This document shows, one piece after another, positions 21,386 to 32,798 of a stretch of 32,798 nucleotides of DNA. The first letter of the stretch is position 1, and each line of letters begins with the position of its first letter. A program made the translations under genes and the position numbers. The stretch comes from Mansonella perstans (taxonomy: Eukaryota; Nematoda; Chromadorea; Rhabditida; Onchocercidae): assembly GCA_037074765.1 (NCBI GenBank), contig JBAMDO010000361.1, positions 1-32,798 of the forward strand. Reading direction: 5' to 3'. The notes below the pieces were generated by a model, which worked only from the letters and a program-made list of their open reading frames with translations, ran no database searches and had not been told where the DNA came from.

Positions 21386-24300
21386 ATGGGACTTACCAAA
21401 CAGTATTTGCGATATACACACGATGGTACCTGCAACGTGATAGCATCCAGCAGCGGGACCGTTGCTGCTATCACTGACAATATTTGCGCTGTGTCAGCAT
21501 GCGAAAATATTCACTTCTATAATATGAAAATAGGGGAAAAAGTTCGTTTCCATTCTTAACTTTCTTATTTATTTGATTTTATCCTAAAAATTTGGTTGAG
21601 GTTTTGAAATAACATCAAAATTCGTTTTGTGGAAAATTAGTCCTTAGTGGCATCCTGTCATTTAATGTAAGGCAGAAGAGGATAGGATCTTTCAAATCTT
21701 TGGGTGCTTAATACTTTGATGTTGTAGGGTTTTTGTGACCATACGAGTATTTGATTTGGTGTTTACTTAAGCCTGATTGGGTAATTCCAATTTTTAGATT
21801 GATGAGATCAAGGGAGGGGATAAGTGCGTTTCAACTATTAAATTCAGTGGAAATCGACGATTTCTTGCTGTTGGATATGTGGATGGAACAGTTAGGTTGT
21901 ACGACCGAAAGAGCGATGGTTTGAAATCAAAATTATTTAATGGTTTAATCTCTTGAATAAGATCAACGTCTTTTCCATAATTATCCGTGTTATGCTTCTC
22001 TTTTTCACACAGTTGTATGAATATAGGTATGAATATAGCATTAGACTCTTTGGAAACGATTATTCTCATATAATCAGATAAGTTATTTATTTTTATAGGG
22101 CAATGAGAAATCACCATTGTAAGTATTCACCATTACAGGAATTAAAATATCTCTCCAGAGAAATTGTTTCAAATAAATCTGAATTTTTTCCCAAAATTTA
22201 GATCGATCGATGTATGTCACATATGCTGGACACAAAACAGGTGTTAACTGCCTTGCATTTAGCAAGGATGGTTTGACACTGGCAAGTGGTGGAAAGGTAT
22301 CTTTTGAATTTTTAGTTTTTGAAGATTTCACTAGTGACAAAAGTGCTTGTAACGTTATAATCCTGTTCTTCGAATTTTACTCTCACATAATTGTAGGTCT
22401 TTGATTGTTTGATGTGATTTGTTCCACTTATTTGTTGGGTTTAAAAATTTCTCCCAGCGATACAAAATATGAGTTTTAACTTTTAAATTCCGAATTAAAT
22501 TTTTTGAAATATAGATCTAAATTTTCATTGATTTTATTTCACCATCATTTTTGCAGTGTCTACTGTGACCTCATATTTATAAGGTGGACAGTTTGGAAAG
22601 GACATGTCAGAAATTTTCAAATCACATTATATTGCTTATTATTTTAGTGTATTAACGTTTTGAATTATAGGACTCTACGGTGGTAATTTGGGATGTCGCA
22701 AATGAATCCGGTTTATTCCGTTTAAACGGGCACAAAAATTCAGTGACACATTTGCAGTTTACGTTAAATGGACGATTTCTTATTAGCAGGCATTTTTTTC
22801 GTTCTTTTATTTAACATCACTTTTTTATTTTAATGTTGCGAAAGTGTCATTTTTTGGAAAATGCAACAGTAAAAATATTCAGAAGTAAGTGCTGGAAACT
22901 TTAAGTAACGTATCTGTTGTAATTTCTTTTCTACAGTCATATTTTTTAGCTCGAAAGATACTTACGTGAAGTTTTGGAGTTTAGATTCGAAGAGTTGTTT
23001 CTACACCATAACAGATTGTCATTCTGAGGTACTACTTCTAGTTATTATAATTTTTCCCTCATTTTGGTCGTTTCAGTTTCTATTCTCTTTTTTTTCTTCT
23101 GAGAATATTCATTAAAAGGAAAGCGGTTAAAAACTGTAACTGACTGAATGAATGAAATGATGAAGTGATAGCTCATGGATGCATTACGCTGTTTTTTTTT
23201 CTTAATTGCTGCTTGTTTCACTTTTTTGTGTTTAAAGGTTTATACTTTTTCACTACTCAAAGAAGATACTTTCCTACTGGTTGGATCCGCAGAGTTGGAA
23301 TTACGAGTATTTGAACTTCACTGGCTAGAGGAAGAGGAGTTAGATGATGAAGATTGTAACTTCATGAAGAAATTGAAAGTCGGTGAAAACTCTTTTGAAT
23401 TTAGTGAGGATGCACAGGCAAATGTGAGTTTTGAATATGGGAAAGTTTTTAAAAAAATAATGCAAACAGCAGTTACTTTGATTTTTTGAAAAATTTCAGA
23501 AATTTTAAGATTTGTAAAAAGTTTTTGTGGGAGATGTTATTTTTGCAGAACATTGTACGGTGTGTGAAGAAAGGACAAATTTTGAGACGCTCTAAAGGAC
23601 GGGCTCTTCAGCTTGCTGTTAGCCGGGATGAGAAACTTGTTGCTTGTGTGGTAAGTTTGTGGAACTAGTCATTTCTGTTGAAGTTACACTGAATTCCTGT
23701 ACTAATCTTTTTGAAATTTTGGTCCAATTCAAGGAAAATATAATCCGTAGAGATCATATTTTTATGAGGTTTTTCTTTGTTATCACTGAGAGAGAAATTT
23801 TTGTTCAGAACTAAAGCTTAAAAAAAGAGGGTAACAAGCATGACGTTTTATAGCCGTATTTGTGTAATTTGATTGTTTTCCGGATTTTGCCAATCTCTTA
23901 AGAATATGGCATACCAAGAAATAAATGAATAACCAGGTACTCGCAACACCTAGCATCACCAAGACATCACATATTTATTTATTTTTGCAAAGACTTCATT
24001 TATTTATGACAATTGCTGTTGCACTTCCAAATTCAACCTCATTATAACAACATTTTTAAAAAAAGAATTACTGTTTTTTGATTTTTTATGAACAAACTAA
24101 AGCGGGACATTGTTTAGGGTTCGTTACAATGCGTTGATTTCTTCCGGATCTATGATGACAATGAATCACAGAAACGCTTAGCGAAGAAACTTCGGAAGGC
24201 GCGGAAAAAGTCAGCTGAAAAGTATTTCTACTCAACATTTTGAAATTTTTTCTTGGTATATTTAATCGCTGGTGATGGTAAAAACTCTGTATCAGTAGTT

Positions 24301-27300
24301 GCAGTGGTGATGCGGAAGCAATTTCGGAAATAGATGTCATAAAAGATGTCACCATTTTGATCTCAAGGATAGGTGAATACAAACCCAATGGGAAAGTGAA
24401 ATGGGTTGATTTTAGCTCAGCTGTGAAGCAGTGTGGAAATGGGAAGCGCCAATATCAGGTTTGTCGTATATTATTATGGGAAACTTTTTATTCACTTGCT
24501 GTTGCATTAACAATCATTATAGGCATGCAATTCATGAAAAGAAAGTTTCGAATTATATCCATGCCACTTGAATTTTTGTACAAAAACCTACTATTGGTTT
24601 ATTTAAAGCAATACTAATGATTAGGAAGCGAAATATCAGTGATTAATATGACCTCCTCTTGTCTTTAAGTTCGATGCCAACAGTCTTCTAATGAATTTAC
24701 ATGGCTATCTTATACTTTCTTTTCTGACTGTCTTTTTTAATTTCGTTTATTCCGCTCTCTAAGTATATTATCGCTTTAAATCGATTCAAATACTCTTTTT
24801 TAATGCTGAGATATATCATGGTTTATTTTCCTTTTGATTCAGTTATATGTACTGTACGCAGCGAATACAGTCCTATCTGAAGCAGTCTTGGTCGACTTCA
24901 AATCAAACGAAGTGCAATTTAATGATTTAGCTGACTTGAATCATGTGAGCATTATCAACAATCAATGTAGCAAATCATGATTTCATATATTTATAGCATT
25001 TAGGACTTTAATTCGATTTTTTTTTTTCACACAGTTATTTTTCAAATTTTAGTTAGGCCATCGCACAGATGTTCGCTGCCTTGCAGTTGCAGAAAGTGCA
25101 TTCGGCTTTGTGTCAGGAAGCGCAGAATCAGCCATTGTGTGGAACTTTCATAGTCTCAAGGTGGGAAGTTTTATTTTTTGCTTTTGAAACCTTTAAGCAA
25201 ATCAAAATTTTTTCATCAATTTAAATCCTGAAATTTTCGAAATGATGCATAGATCTAACATAGCTAAAATTTTAGATTATCGGAAGTAGGCACTGCTAAA
25301 ATTGCTGGAGCTGTTTTTAAATATGGATTGTTTTACTTTTATATGTGGTTGAAATATCGAAGATCACAACTTGCTTTTTCCAAGGAATAAATGATAATTT
25401 CGGGGCGCTGATTGCATTTTGAAAAAAAAAAGTGCAAAAGCATTTTGCAAAAGATAGTCGTCAGTTATATGATTCAAGCTTAATGTTTCGTTATTTTTAG
25501 ATTTCGCACACGTTAAAGGATGAACAGATGGTGGATATCACTGCATCATTATTTGTAACAGGCGACAAACATATTATTTTAGCGACAAAGGTAAGTTTCA
25601 CGTTTGCTAGCTGAGAGTATCCAATTTGCTTCTTTGCCCCAAAAAACCTTGCTGATATATTCAAATTTCTAATTATCTATAAAATAAAATATTTTTAGGA
25701 GGGCAACATATTTTTATTTGAATTGGCAACAAATGAAATGCTTCAAATGATTAACAAAGCTCATGATGGGGCTATTTGGCAGCTTATACCAACACCTGAT
25801 AAGGTACAAAACTTTAACTGATTTATAATTTTTGGGTTACAAAGATCGCTTAAACGTACGATTTCAGAAGGTTAAATCGTTGTTGTAGTACTTATTGTAT
25901 ATTTGCAAGATTTTTTTCTAATTTTAGACAGGCTTTATCTCTTGTAGTAATGACAAGACGGTTCGATATTGGAATTACGAATTAGTGAATGAAGGGACAA
26001 GGTATGATATTTTTTGGATATCGTTATGCATTATGTTTTACAGAAAATCTAAGAATGAATGAAATAGTTTTCCCTAATCATCTTAAGAGGACATTAGAAC
26101 TTGAAGTTCTGGATTTTACTAAAATGTAGAAATTTAAATCTTCAGAAAACGCATATCACTGAGATCTTGCCGGGTATTGGAGGTACCAGATGAAGCGCTG
26201 TGCGTTGCTACTAGTAATGACTCACGTTTTCTTGCTGTGGGGCTTCTGGACAATACAGCTTGTGTTCATTTCGTGGATACGCTCAAATTTTTCGTTTCAC
26301 TTTATGGACATTCACTCCCCGTCACAGCCATTCATATTTCATATGTATGTGTTTCCATCAAAACTGAAGCTTTATTCTAAACCTTGTGCCATTCTCTGAG
26401 ACCTTTGCTGCATTTATTCTCTAGACTGTTCAATTTTGTAATATTTTGTGGTTGAAGGAATTACTTGGGAATAAAGAAAGTTCTTAAAAGCTGACTGTCG
26501 ATTTATTTTATTTAGGATAATAAATTAGTTGCTACTGGATCAGCCGATAAAAGCGTCAAGATATGGGGATTAGACTTTGGCGATTGTCACAAGTCTTTCC
26601 ACGCACACGATGACATGTAAATTTTCTTTGCGCAGCTTTCTTTTCTTTCCAAATTTTTTTGAAATTCAAAAAATAAAACTCGATTATTTGAATCTATCAA
26701 CAGATCTCTCGGCTTGAGTATTTGTTATTACTCTTCAGACACGAATATTTAGATTTTGAATGTAAATGCTTAATCTTGTTTTAAGTGCTTTACCTTGGAT
26801 AGTTTTCAGTGTGACTTGCGTTTTATTTTCACCGGAAGAACCTTTGTTGTGGTCTGCCGGTAAAGATGGTTTGATTAAACAGTGGGATGCAGTGAAGTTT
26901 GAGCGGATTCAGGTTTTAAATCTTCATTCGGCCGAAATTCGAACTCTTGCACAAACTAGTAATGGAAAATGTCTCGTAAGTTCTTAAATGCAGCCAGGGA
27001 AAGTCAAAATTGGGAACTAAATTTCGAGTTAAAGAATTTTTTAAAAAATTTCTTTTGATGTGAAATTCAGATGTTGACTTCTGGGTATTCCGTTGCAGAT
27101 TTCTTCTTCGCATGATAAATCAATCCGGTTATGGGAGTTGACAGAAGAAATCATTGTACTGCAAGAAGAGGAAGCGAGGGAGCGAGAAAAGGAATATGAA
27201 AAGCGCCTTACCCAACTGAATGATGTTGTTCCTGGCGAAGAAAAATTTAATGAAGCCGAAATAGCAGTCCACAAAAGTATCTCAAGCATTAAATCGGTAA

Positions 27301-28727
27301 TTTTAATTGTCACACATTCTCACTGTTCCTCATGTTTACTTTCTAATATAATTTAAAGCACATTAATATTGTATAAGTGTAAAAAAAATGAATAGAAATT
27401 AATGATTGACATTTAAAAAAGCATTAATGCATAAGCTTTATAAAAACAAATCTAAATCGAACTTCTACTGAATTCACTCATTGTTTACTCGTCATTTGTT
27501 TAAATCATTTCTCTCAGAAGTTTGATATTTTATTTACAGCTTGGTTAAAGTTTTCGAGTTCTCGATGAGAACTTTGTTTGTAAAATTGAATATTTTTAGA
27601 CTGAACACATTATTGAAGCACTAGAGATCATGCGAAATGAGAGGATAGCTCTGTTGGAGGACCCAAAGGTGAGTTTTTTTTGCCAGTATTTCGTATCTAA
27701 TTTCTAGTTACATTTATTATATGTTCAGTAGGAAAGAATTTTCATTATAGTTTCATTTTACAGCATAAAAAACACCCGCTGTTACAATACTTCCAAAGTG
27801 CATCGCTTGACCATTTTGTACTTGATGTGATCCAACGAGTACCGTCCAGGTTAGTTTAATTTCACTCCAGTTTTCCGATTTTTAAACTACTGAAAAGCCA
27901 TGAAGATTTTTTCTATGCTGTCTTTTCAGCCATTTGGAAAAAAGTTTGTTAATGGTTCCATTTGGTTTCGTCCCAGATATTATCAGGGCTTTAGGTGTTT
28001 GCATTGGGAGACATTACAAAGCGGAGCTTGCATCACGTGTGCTAGTTTTCATTGTAAAGTAAGTTTTCCATTTGTTGGCCCGTTTTTTACCTGTTACTAT
28101 TTTTTCTTTTTTTTGTTTATTTTCATTCAGCAATATAATATGAAAATAGATAGGCTATCGTAGTTTTTCAGTTTCTTGAATTTTAAATGTATAATTGTTG
28201 CAGCAAACTTATTTGTTGATCATTTCTTAAAATGTCAAGCGTTTTTATTTTTACATATCCCCCAAAATTTATTTGCTTTTTCCACTTTCCAGAATTCATC
28301 ATAATCATCTTATAACGCAGACTGATTTGATAGCACTGTTCGATGATTTGTGTCGGAAGGTTCCACAGGGATTGGATAATTTGCGGGTTAATTAAATTTT
28401 TATTTTTTGGTAATTTTTAAAGGCATCTGCTGGGATAAATGTATTCCTGTGATATAGTTAAAAATGTTCGGTGATATAAAAGTGATTTAAAATCAGTACC
28501 AATTCTTCTTAAAATAGTTATTAGATTACAAATTTTCATAATCCTGTTTATTAGAAATTGTTTGAAAACGAATATTAATCCTGGGCTGTTTGCAGGATAT
28601 TTGTGGTTTCAATCTGGCGGCTTTGAGGCTTTTCCAAAAAGAAGTAGAAGAACGTTCGGAAGTAAAGCTATTTTCTGATGTTTCAGAATTAGGGAAAAGA
28701 CGAAAAAGAAATCAAGGAAGACTCTGA
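21386..28727 (+). CDS. WDR3: WDR3/Utp12 (Dip2) WD-repeat protein of the SSU processome
   Basis: WDR3 is a UTP-B subunit of the nucleolar SSU processome, needed for U3 snoRNP-guided cleavage of pre-rRNA and 18S rRNA formation. Exons: 21386-21541, 21798-21918, 22202-22296, 22671-22789, 22950-23028, 23238-23423, 23549-23650, 24118-24221, 24305-24458, 24843-24944, 25053-25160, 25501-25590, 25699-25803, 25928-26001, 26146-26344, 26516-26616, 26810-26975, 27099-27296, 27600-27668, 27764-27849, 27930-28058, 28293-28386, 28596-28727. They total 2769 nt, 922 residues, close to the roughly 940 of human WDR3, with no frame break. The start [10 protein letters not shown] matches the family. WD repeats run to about residue 710 ([33 protein letters not shown]), with an acidic and basic insert midway. 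The Utp12 C-terminal domain ([17 protein letters not shown]) follows, and a KRRKRNQGR tail could be a nuclear signal. Intron 4 is GC-AG. The ATG follows a ttgtag acceptor, so spliced-leader addition is possible. Confidence 0.95.
21437..21474 (+). other. predicted hairpin inside the first WDR3 coding exon
   Basis: GTGATAGCA (21437-21445) is perfectly complementary to TGCTATCAC (21466-21474). Inside these arms GCAGCG and TGTTGC-like arms can extend the stem: 21450-21455 pairs with 21460-21465 with one G-U pair, closing on a four-base loop. It is G+C-rich for this window and lies about 50 nt after the start codon. Confidence 0.6.
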
Positions 28728-31700
28728 TGAAGGTTTTTACTTAGGAATGCATTTGGCCTTGATTATGTATTCTTGTCGAATGCTGCAGAACTTCAGCTGG
28801 AAGCTAGAACAGTATTAAGATATATCCTTCCTTCTCCTTGTATTACATAAACTAAATTTCGAATGAAAAACAGAGAAATTGTTGATTGCTATTTTTAGAA
28901 AAAGTAAAAAAGTCAGTTTGTAGAATTTCTGAAAATTCACCTTTTCACGGGATTTCAGTTCTGATTATTTATCAGATTGTTATTTTGCTTCCTTTACTTT
29001 TTTCGAAAATTCAGGTTTTTTTTGTGTTCTTTAAGTTATCAACTTTTTGCTTTTTGCTTTATTCAAGTTGTCGAGTTGTTTTGTCAAGTAAAATGCATTT
29101 TGCTGGTATTATCGAATGATTAACAACGGTTTTATGAGCCAATAAAAAGCTCAAATTTCTTGCACACAAAAAATACAATTTAGTCAGTTTAGCGCAAGTC
29201 ATTTTTTTTTGTGCGTTTCATTGGTTTTTTCATGTTCCCTGATCATCGAAACGGTACAATCTGTGGAGAAAAAACGTTTTTTCATAAATAGAGATAATAT
29301 ATGGAAAGCTGATTTGAAACAGTAAAGGGTTTATTGTTTTCCGGAACTGAATATTTTACTAGTTGATGCTTCCGGATCTAAGAATTTCACATTTAATGCT
29401 TCCGGGCTTGACTGCTTAATGTTGAACGAACAAGATAAAGAGATGAAATTCTGAAGGTGCTTCGAAGAATGAATTTTTGTTAAAATTTCCTTTGTCTCTT
29501 TGGTTTTTTTGTTTCTTAGAAATAATATTGTTACTTTTTCAGGGACATTTTGTTAATTCCTCGTTGCATTGTATTATTTTTTCTATCACAAGACAGGAAG
29601 TAAGTGAGATACAAGAGAAGTTCCAATCGTCTTTATCCTACTTTCATTTTTTCTAGTTATAATTTATTTCAGTACTTATCACTACGCTTCGTTAATTTCT
29701 TATTCGATATTTTTCTTCTCTGGAAGTTATTGTGTATGGTTTTCATTTCCTTCATCTTATCACTCATGTTACATTTCCCTGCTTCATAGCACAAATTTAT
29801 CACATTTCAGATCATGCATGTTCTCTAGATATCTAGATCATATAGTCTAATATGGAAAAGACATGATGACATGAGAAATGATCTATTCCAAAGCTAATTT
29901 CACTTGGGAACGACATGGTTAGGAGGGGGTTTATTGAGAAATAATGAATTGAGAAGTGTAAGAAGAGTAGTTGTGAAAAAGGCTTTGAAAATGATTATTT
30001 GTTATTGCCACAGAGAGAGGACGATTAAGTGGGTGTTGAAAAAATAAGAGATTGCTTTCATAGAAAGGGAAAGGTTTGCATTTTTCAACAAGAATACTAA
30101 AAAAAATTTCATTTCAATTTCAGAAACTTGTACTAAATACAGTTTCGCGAATTGACATTTTCCTTTGTTATTTTAATTTCAAAAGAAGTTAGGAAATTAA
30201 AAGTTTTTTTACATCCAAAAATTCCGCAGTTGTGTTATAAACTCATATCATAATAATGCGAGGTAATTACGTCTTATCTTATAAATGATTCGAAATATTA
30301 TATTTAATTTATTACTTATTTATTATTTTATTACGATTATTTCCTTTTTTAATTATCATATCAACAAGAAGCCCTTATCAAGTCTTTATATCCTTCTTGG
30401 ACAACAAAGCAAACTTCAGCTTGGGCACCAAGAAGCTTGTTATGAATGTTTTTATTTTATCAGTGTGGATTTGCGGAAATAATTGATTTAGCGTTTTGCT
30501 TGAATTGTTGCCAAATTTATGGCAAATTACTATAACATTCAAATTTCATCCGTTATTTTTTTGTTATTTCTTTTTTTTTATTGCTCATTTAAATTTAGAG
30601 TTAATCTGAAATTTGTAAGTCTCATTCGAATTTGGATGTTTAATCTCAAGTCTTTTGGATTTATAATATAATAATAAATTTTTTTTGAAAGCTAAAAAAG
30701 TTCCGCTTAATTAAAATTTATTTTCTCTTTCTTTTTTGATATGTTCTTTCTCCTTGTCCCTTTTTGAACGGTTGGCACATTTCGGTTCGTTGGGAAAACA
30801 AACTATTGATCATATCTGAAATTCATTCGCTTCCATTCTTTCCTATTTCCTCTTCTTTGCTATCTGCTTTTTGGATGAGTCTGGAAAAGGCACTCTGAAA
30901 TGAAAAGTTTAATTCCATTTCCTCATTGTGCTTCCCCAACTGCACAACTACATATTCCATAAAACTTTCGAAATTAGAAACTTTCATTCATTTCTCAGAC
31001 TAATCAAGTCTGATACAATTGAATTGACATTTGATATCATTTCATTCAGAGAGAGGAATTTTTTTTGTTTTCCATCAGCAGTCATTGCTACTTAGTGTTT
31101 GACACTTCATGAAGTTACTTCTCATTAACTTTGTTAAAATTTTTAACTTAACCTTTGATCATTCATTTTCGAGCATTTGAATATTTCCTGTGCGACATGT
31201 CTTTCAATAGTATCAGGTTGTAGCGTTTCTGCTTGTTGAAATAGCAGAAATCATTCATTTTTTCAATTCTCTTGTAAAATATGTAAATCCACGAGTAGGT
31301 ATAGCGTGAAAGTTGTAAAACTTGATTAAACTTTGACTGATAGGCTGATGGGTCATTTTGTGTAAAGTAGGAATAAAGTGGTTTTTTCCGTGCAATGTAA
31401 TTATTCAAGTTTATTCTCTCCAAATATTTAATCATGCCATTCATGGAGATTTTCATTCCACGTGATGACGGACACTTATGTGTTGGAAATAAGGAGGAGC
31501 AGATGTAGTGCTTTTCTTTATTGCTTTTATTATTAACAGCGATTTTCGATTTAAAACTAAGCATTTTGGTAATATATTTCATCGCAGCTATAACTTACTG
31601 TTTGGTTACATTAAACTAATGATGAATAATGTCTCAAAAACGACGATATATATTAGGAATTCATCCACTGATTATTGCTTTGATTTTCAACATTGATAAG

Positions 31701-32200
31701 ATTTATCGGGAATGGATGTTTATTTATAACTTTCAAAGTGATTTTAATTCGAATTTTTGAACTTTTGAACTTTTCTCTATGTAGACGTTTTCGCCTTAGT
31801 TAGAAATTGAGCAAAGCGAAGATGGAAAAGGATAGCTGTTTTCATTTTAACATCGATCATTCTAGTTTTCTGCATTCAGGATGTAATATATATCGAAATG
31901 GGAGCAGCAATGATCGATGACGATTGTGACAGCTGCGCATCACCGTAAAGTAAAATTATGAAAAGAAGTAATGATCATTAAATTATTCTTATAAACAACA
32001 TAATTAAGTGAAGATGGTAAGATCGAATGAATTTATCATATTTTTAATATGAGTAGCAAGTTTAGTTAGTAGTTAGGTTTTCATCTCAATAAATCATTAA
32101 TAGTAATTAAATTTAAAAGGAAAAACTTTATTTCATGTGAAATATGTTGCAATAAATGTAGTAAAAAAAAAGCTTAGATTAAGTAACAAGGTTAAATTAT
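28728..32200. other. 3.5-kb region downstream of WDR3, no gene recognised
   Basis: The left end should be the WDR3 3' UTR; an AATGAA variant signal lies at 28862-28867 and AATAAA at 29141-29146. A 139-residue minus-strand frame at 31163-31582 is Lys/Asn/Tyr/Ile-rich, has no recognisable domain, and is not supported as a gene. Confidence 0.45.
29824..29837. repeat. 14-bp perfect palindrome
   Basis: TCTAGATATCTAGA is self-complementary. No neighbouring gene start makes a regulatory role likely. Confidence 0.8.
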
Positions 32201-32214
32201 GTTACCGTGGTAAC
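32201..32214. promoter_or_regulatory. candidate X-box (RFX/DAF-19 site)
   Basis: GTTACCGTGGTAAC has perfect 6-bp inverted arms with a 2-bp spacer. It fits the general RFX consensus GTNRCC-(0-3 N)-RGYAAC exactly, and the C. elegans X-box with one central mismatch (G for A). DAF-19 uses such sites to drive cilium genes, usually within a few hundred bp of the start codon. No ciliary gene is visible in the window, so the target would lie to the right, or the site may be chance. Confidence 0.5.
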
Positions 32215-32775
32215 GGCTGGACATTCTTTTCCGGTTTGTTCAGTGGCTGCAAATGTTCGCAACTTTAGTGTTTACTTTTATTTCCCGCTTAAATGATTGC
32301 TCGAATAATCGTTCGGAAATATAATCTCCGTGTATGAAGAAAGCTTATTATTTTAACATACATCAGAGCCTTATTATTCAAACATAGAATTTGGCTTATA
32401 TGATACGAAATGAAGCTTTATATGCAATCACTCTGAGCTTCAGAGAAAGCTTTTGATCATTTTTTTTTTTGCTACAATGCATTACTTACTCATACTCGGG
32501 TTTCAGTAGCATAATGTGGGACTGAGGTCAAACTCCTTGATGACTCGTCCTCCAGATTCTTAGCAGAAATTATCATAAGTTGTGGTTACCGTGTATCGTG
32601 AAAGGGATAGATTCTTGAAATTGTTTATTGAATTAACGTAGCAATCAGCAATATTAGAGACTGAGTCGTTCAGTTGGATTGTTGATAATTGGTCGTTTAG
32701 GGAAACTAGGAGAACAGTCAGATAGCTGGAAATGATGATAAAAACTGAGTACCGTGACTTCGTCTCTTTTTATAG

Positions 32776-32798
32776 CTGTAAATACTCAAATCATGGAT
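32776..32798 (+). other. possible 5' end of a gene leaving the window
   Basis: A pyrimidine-rich acceptor, tctctttttatag, ends at 32775 and is followed after 17 nt by ATG GAT at 32793-32798. This fits a spliced-leader acceptor or 5' UTR exon followed by a start codon. Only two codons are visible. Confidence 0.25.

Noticed and set aside
22101..22119. Possible micro-exon in WDR3 with a good gtaagt donor
   Set aside because: Including it breaks the frame. Joining 21918 directly to 22202 keeps phase and matches the family.
22937..22949. Apparent frameshift in WDR3 from a T-run
   Set aside because: It disappears when the acceptor at 22948-22949 is used; the exon sum then divides by three.
31163..31582. 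139-residue open frame on the minus strand, the longest single frame in the window
   Set aside because: It is Lys/Asn/Tyr/Ile-rich with no recognisable motif or flanking signals, and is overlapped by a frame on the other strand.
1..32798. tRNA, rRNA, CRISPR, insertion sequence, retroelement or bacterial (Wolbachia-like) insert
   Set aside because: I saw no B-box, cloverleaf, regular spacer array, transposase, reverse transcriptase or G+C-shifted coding block. A database search was not possible here.

Overview
This is a nuclear genome window from a nematode, most likely a spirurid or filarial one, although the species cannot be fixed from sequence alone. The evidence is strong A+T richness, many small exons (about 40-290 nt) split by introns ending in T-rich AG acceptors, an endonuclease IV-type AP endonuclease (kept in nematodes, absent from vertebrates and insects), and a secreted serpin locus. 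No bacterial operon, phage, IS element, CRISPR array, tRNA or rRNA gene was seen.

Layout. (1) 1045-4263, minus strand: a nine-exon apn-1-like endonuclease IV gene. All nine metal ligands are present, but five single-base homopolymer indels break the frame. (2) 5078-7190, minus strand: the C-terminal two thirds of an mboa-7/LPIAT1-like lysophospholipid acyltransferase; its first exons were not found. (3) 7191-10150: A+T-rich DNA with one candidate membrane exon and a 20-bp palindrome. (4) 10537-12525, plus strand: a seven-exon secreted serpin with one homopolymer frameshift. (5) 13271-13552, plus strand: a small secreted acidic protein of unknown function. (6) 14121-15311, plus strand: a duplicated and broken serpin 5' region with a later reactive-loop-like remnant. 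(7) 17480-18017, plus strand: a POU-specific-domain pseudogene with a stop codon and no homeodomain. (8) 21386-28727, plus strand: a complete 23-exon WDR3/Utp12 gene of 922 codons with an open frame. (9) 28728-32798: about 4 kb with no convincing gene, a near-perfect RFX/DAF-19 X-box at 32201-32214, and a possible start of another gene at the right edge.

The genes do not form one pathway. They are base-excision repair (apn-1), phosphatidylinositol acyl remodelling (mboa-7), secreted protease control (serpin), 18S rRNA processing (WDR3) and a dead transcription-factor copy. The most useful contrast is frame quality. WDR3 (2769 coding nt) and the visible mboa-7 exons (892 nt) have no frame break, while apn-1 (1358 nt) has five. 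General sequencing error therefore does not easily explain the apn-1 state; local error or recent gene decay are the alternatives. I found no clear undescribed multi-gene system. The best leads are the apn-1 state, the serpin duplication, the odd serpin reactive loop, the POU pseudogene and the X-box.
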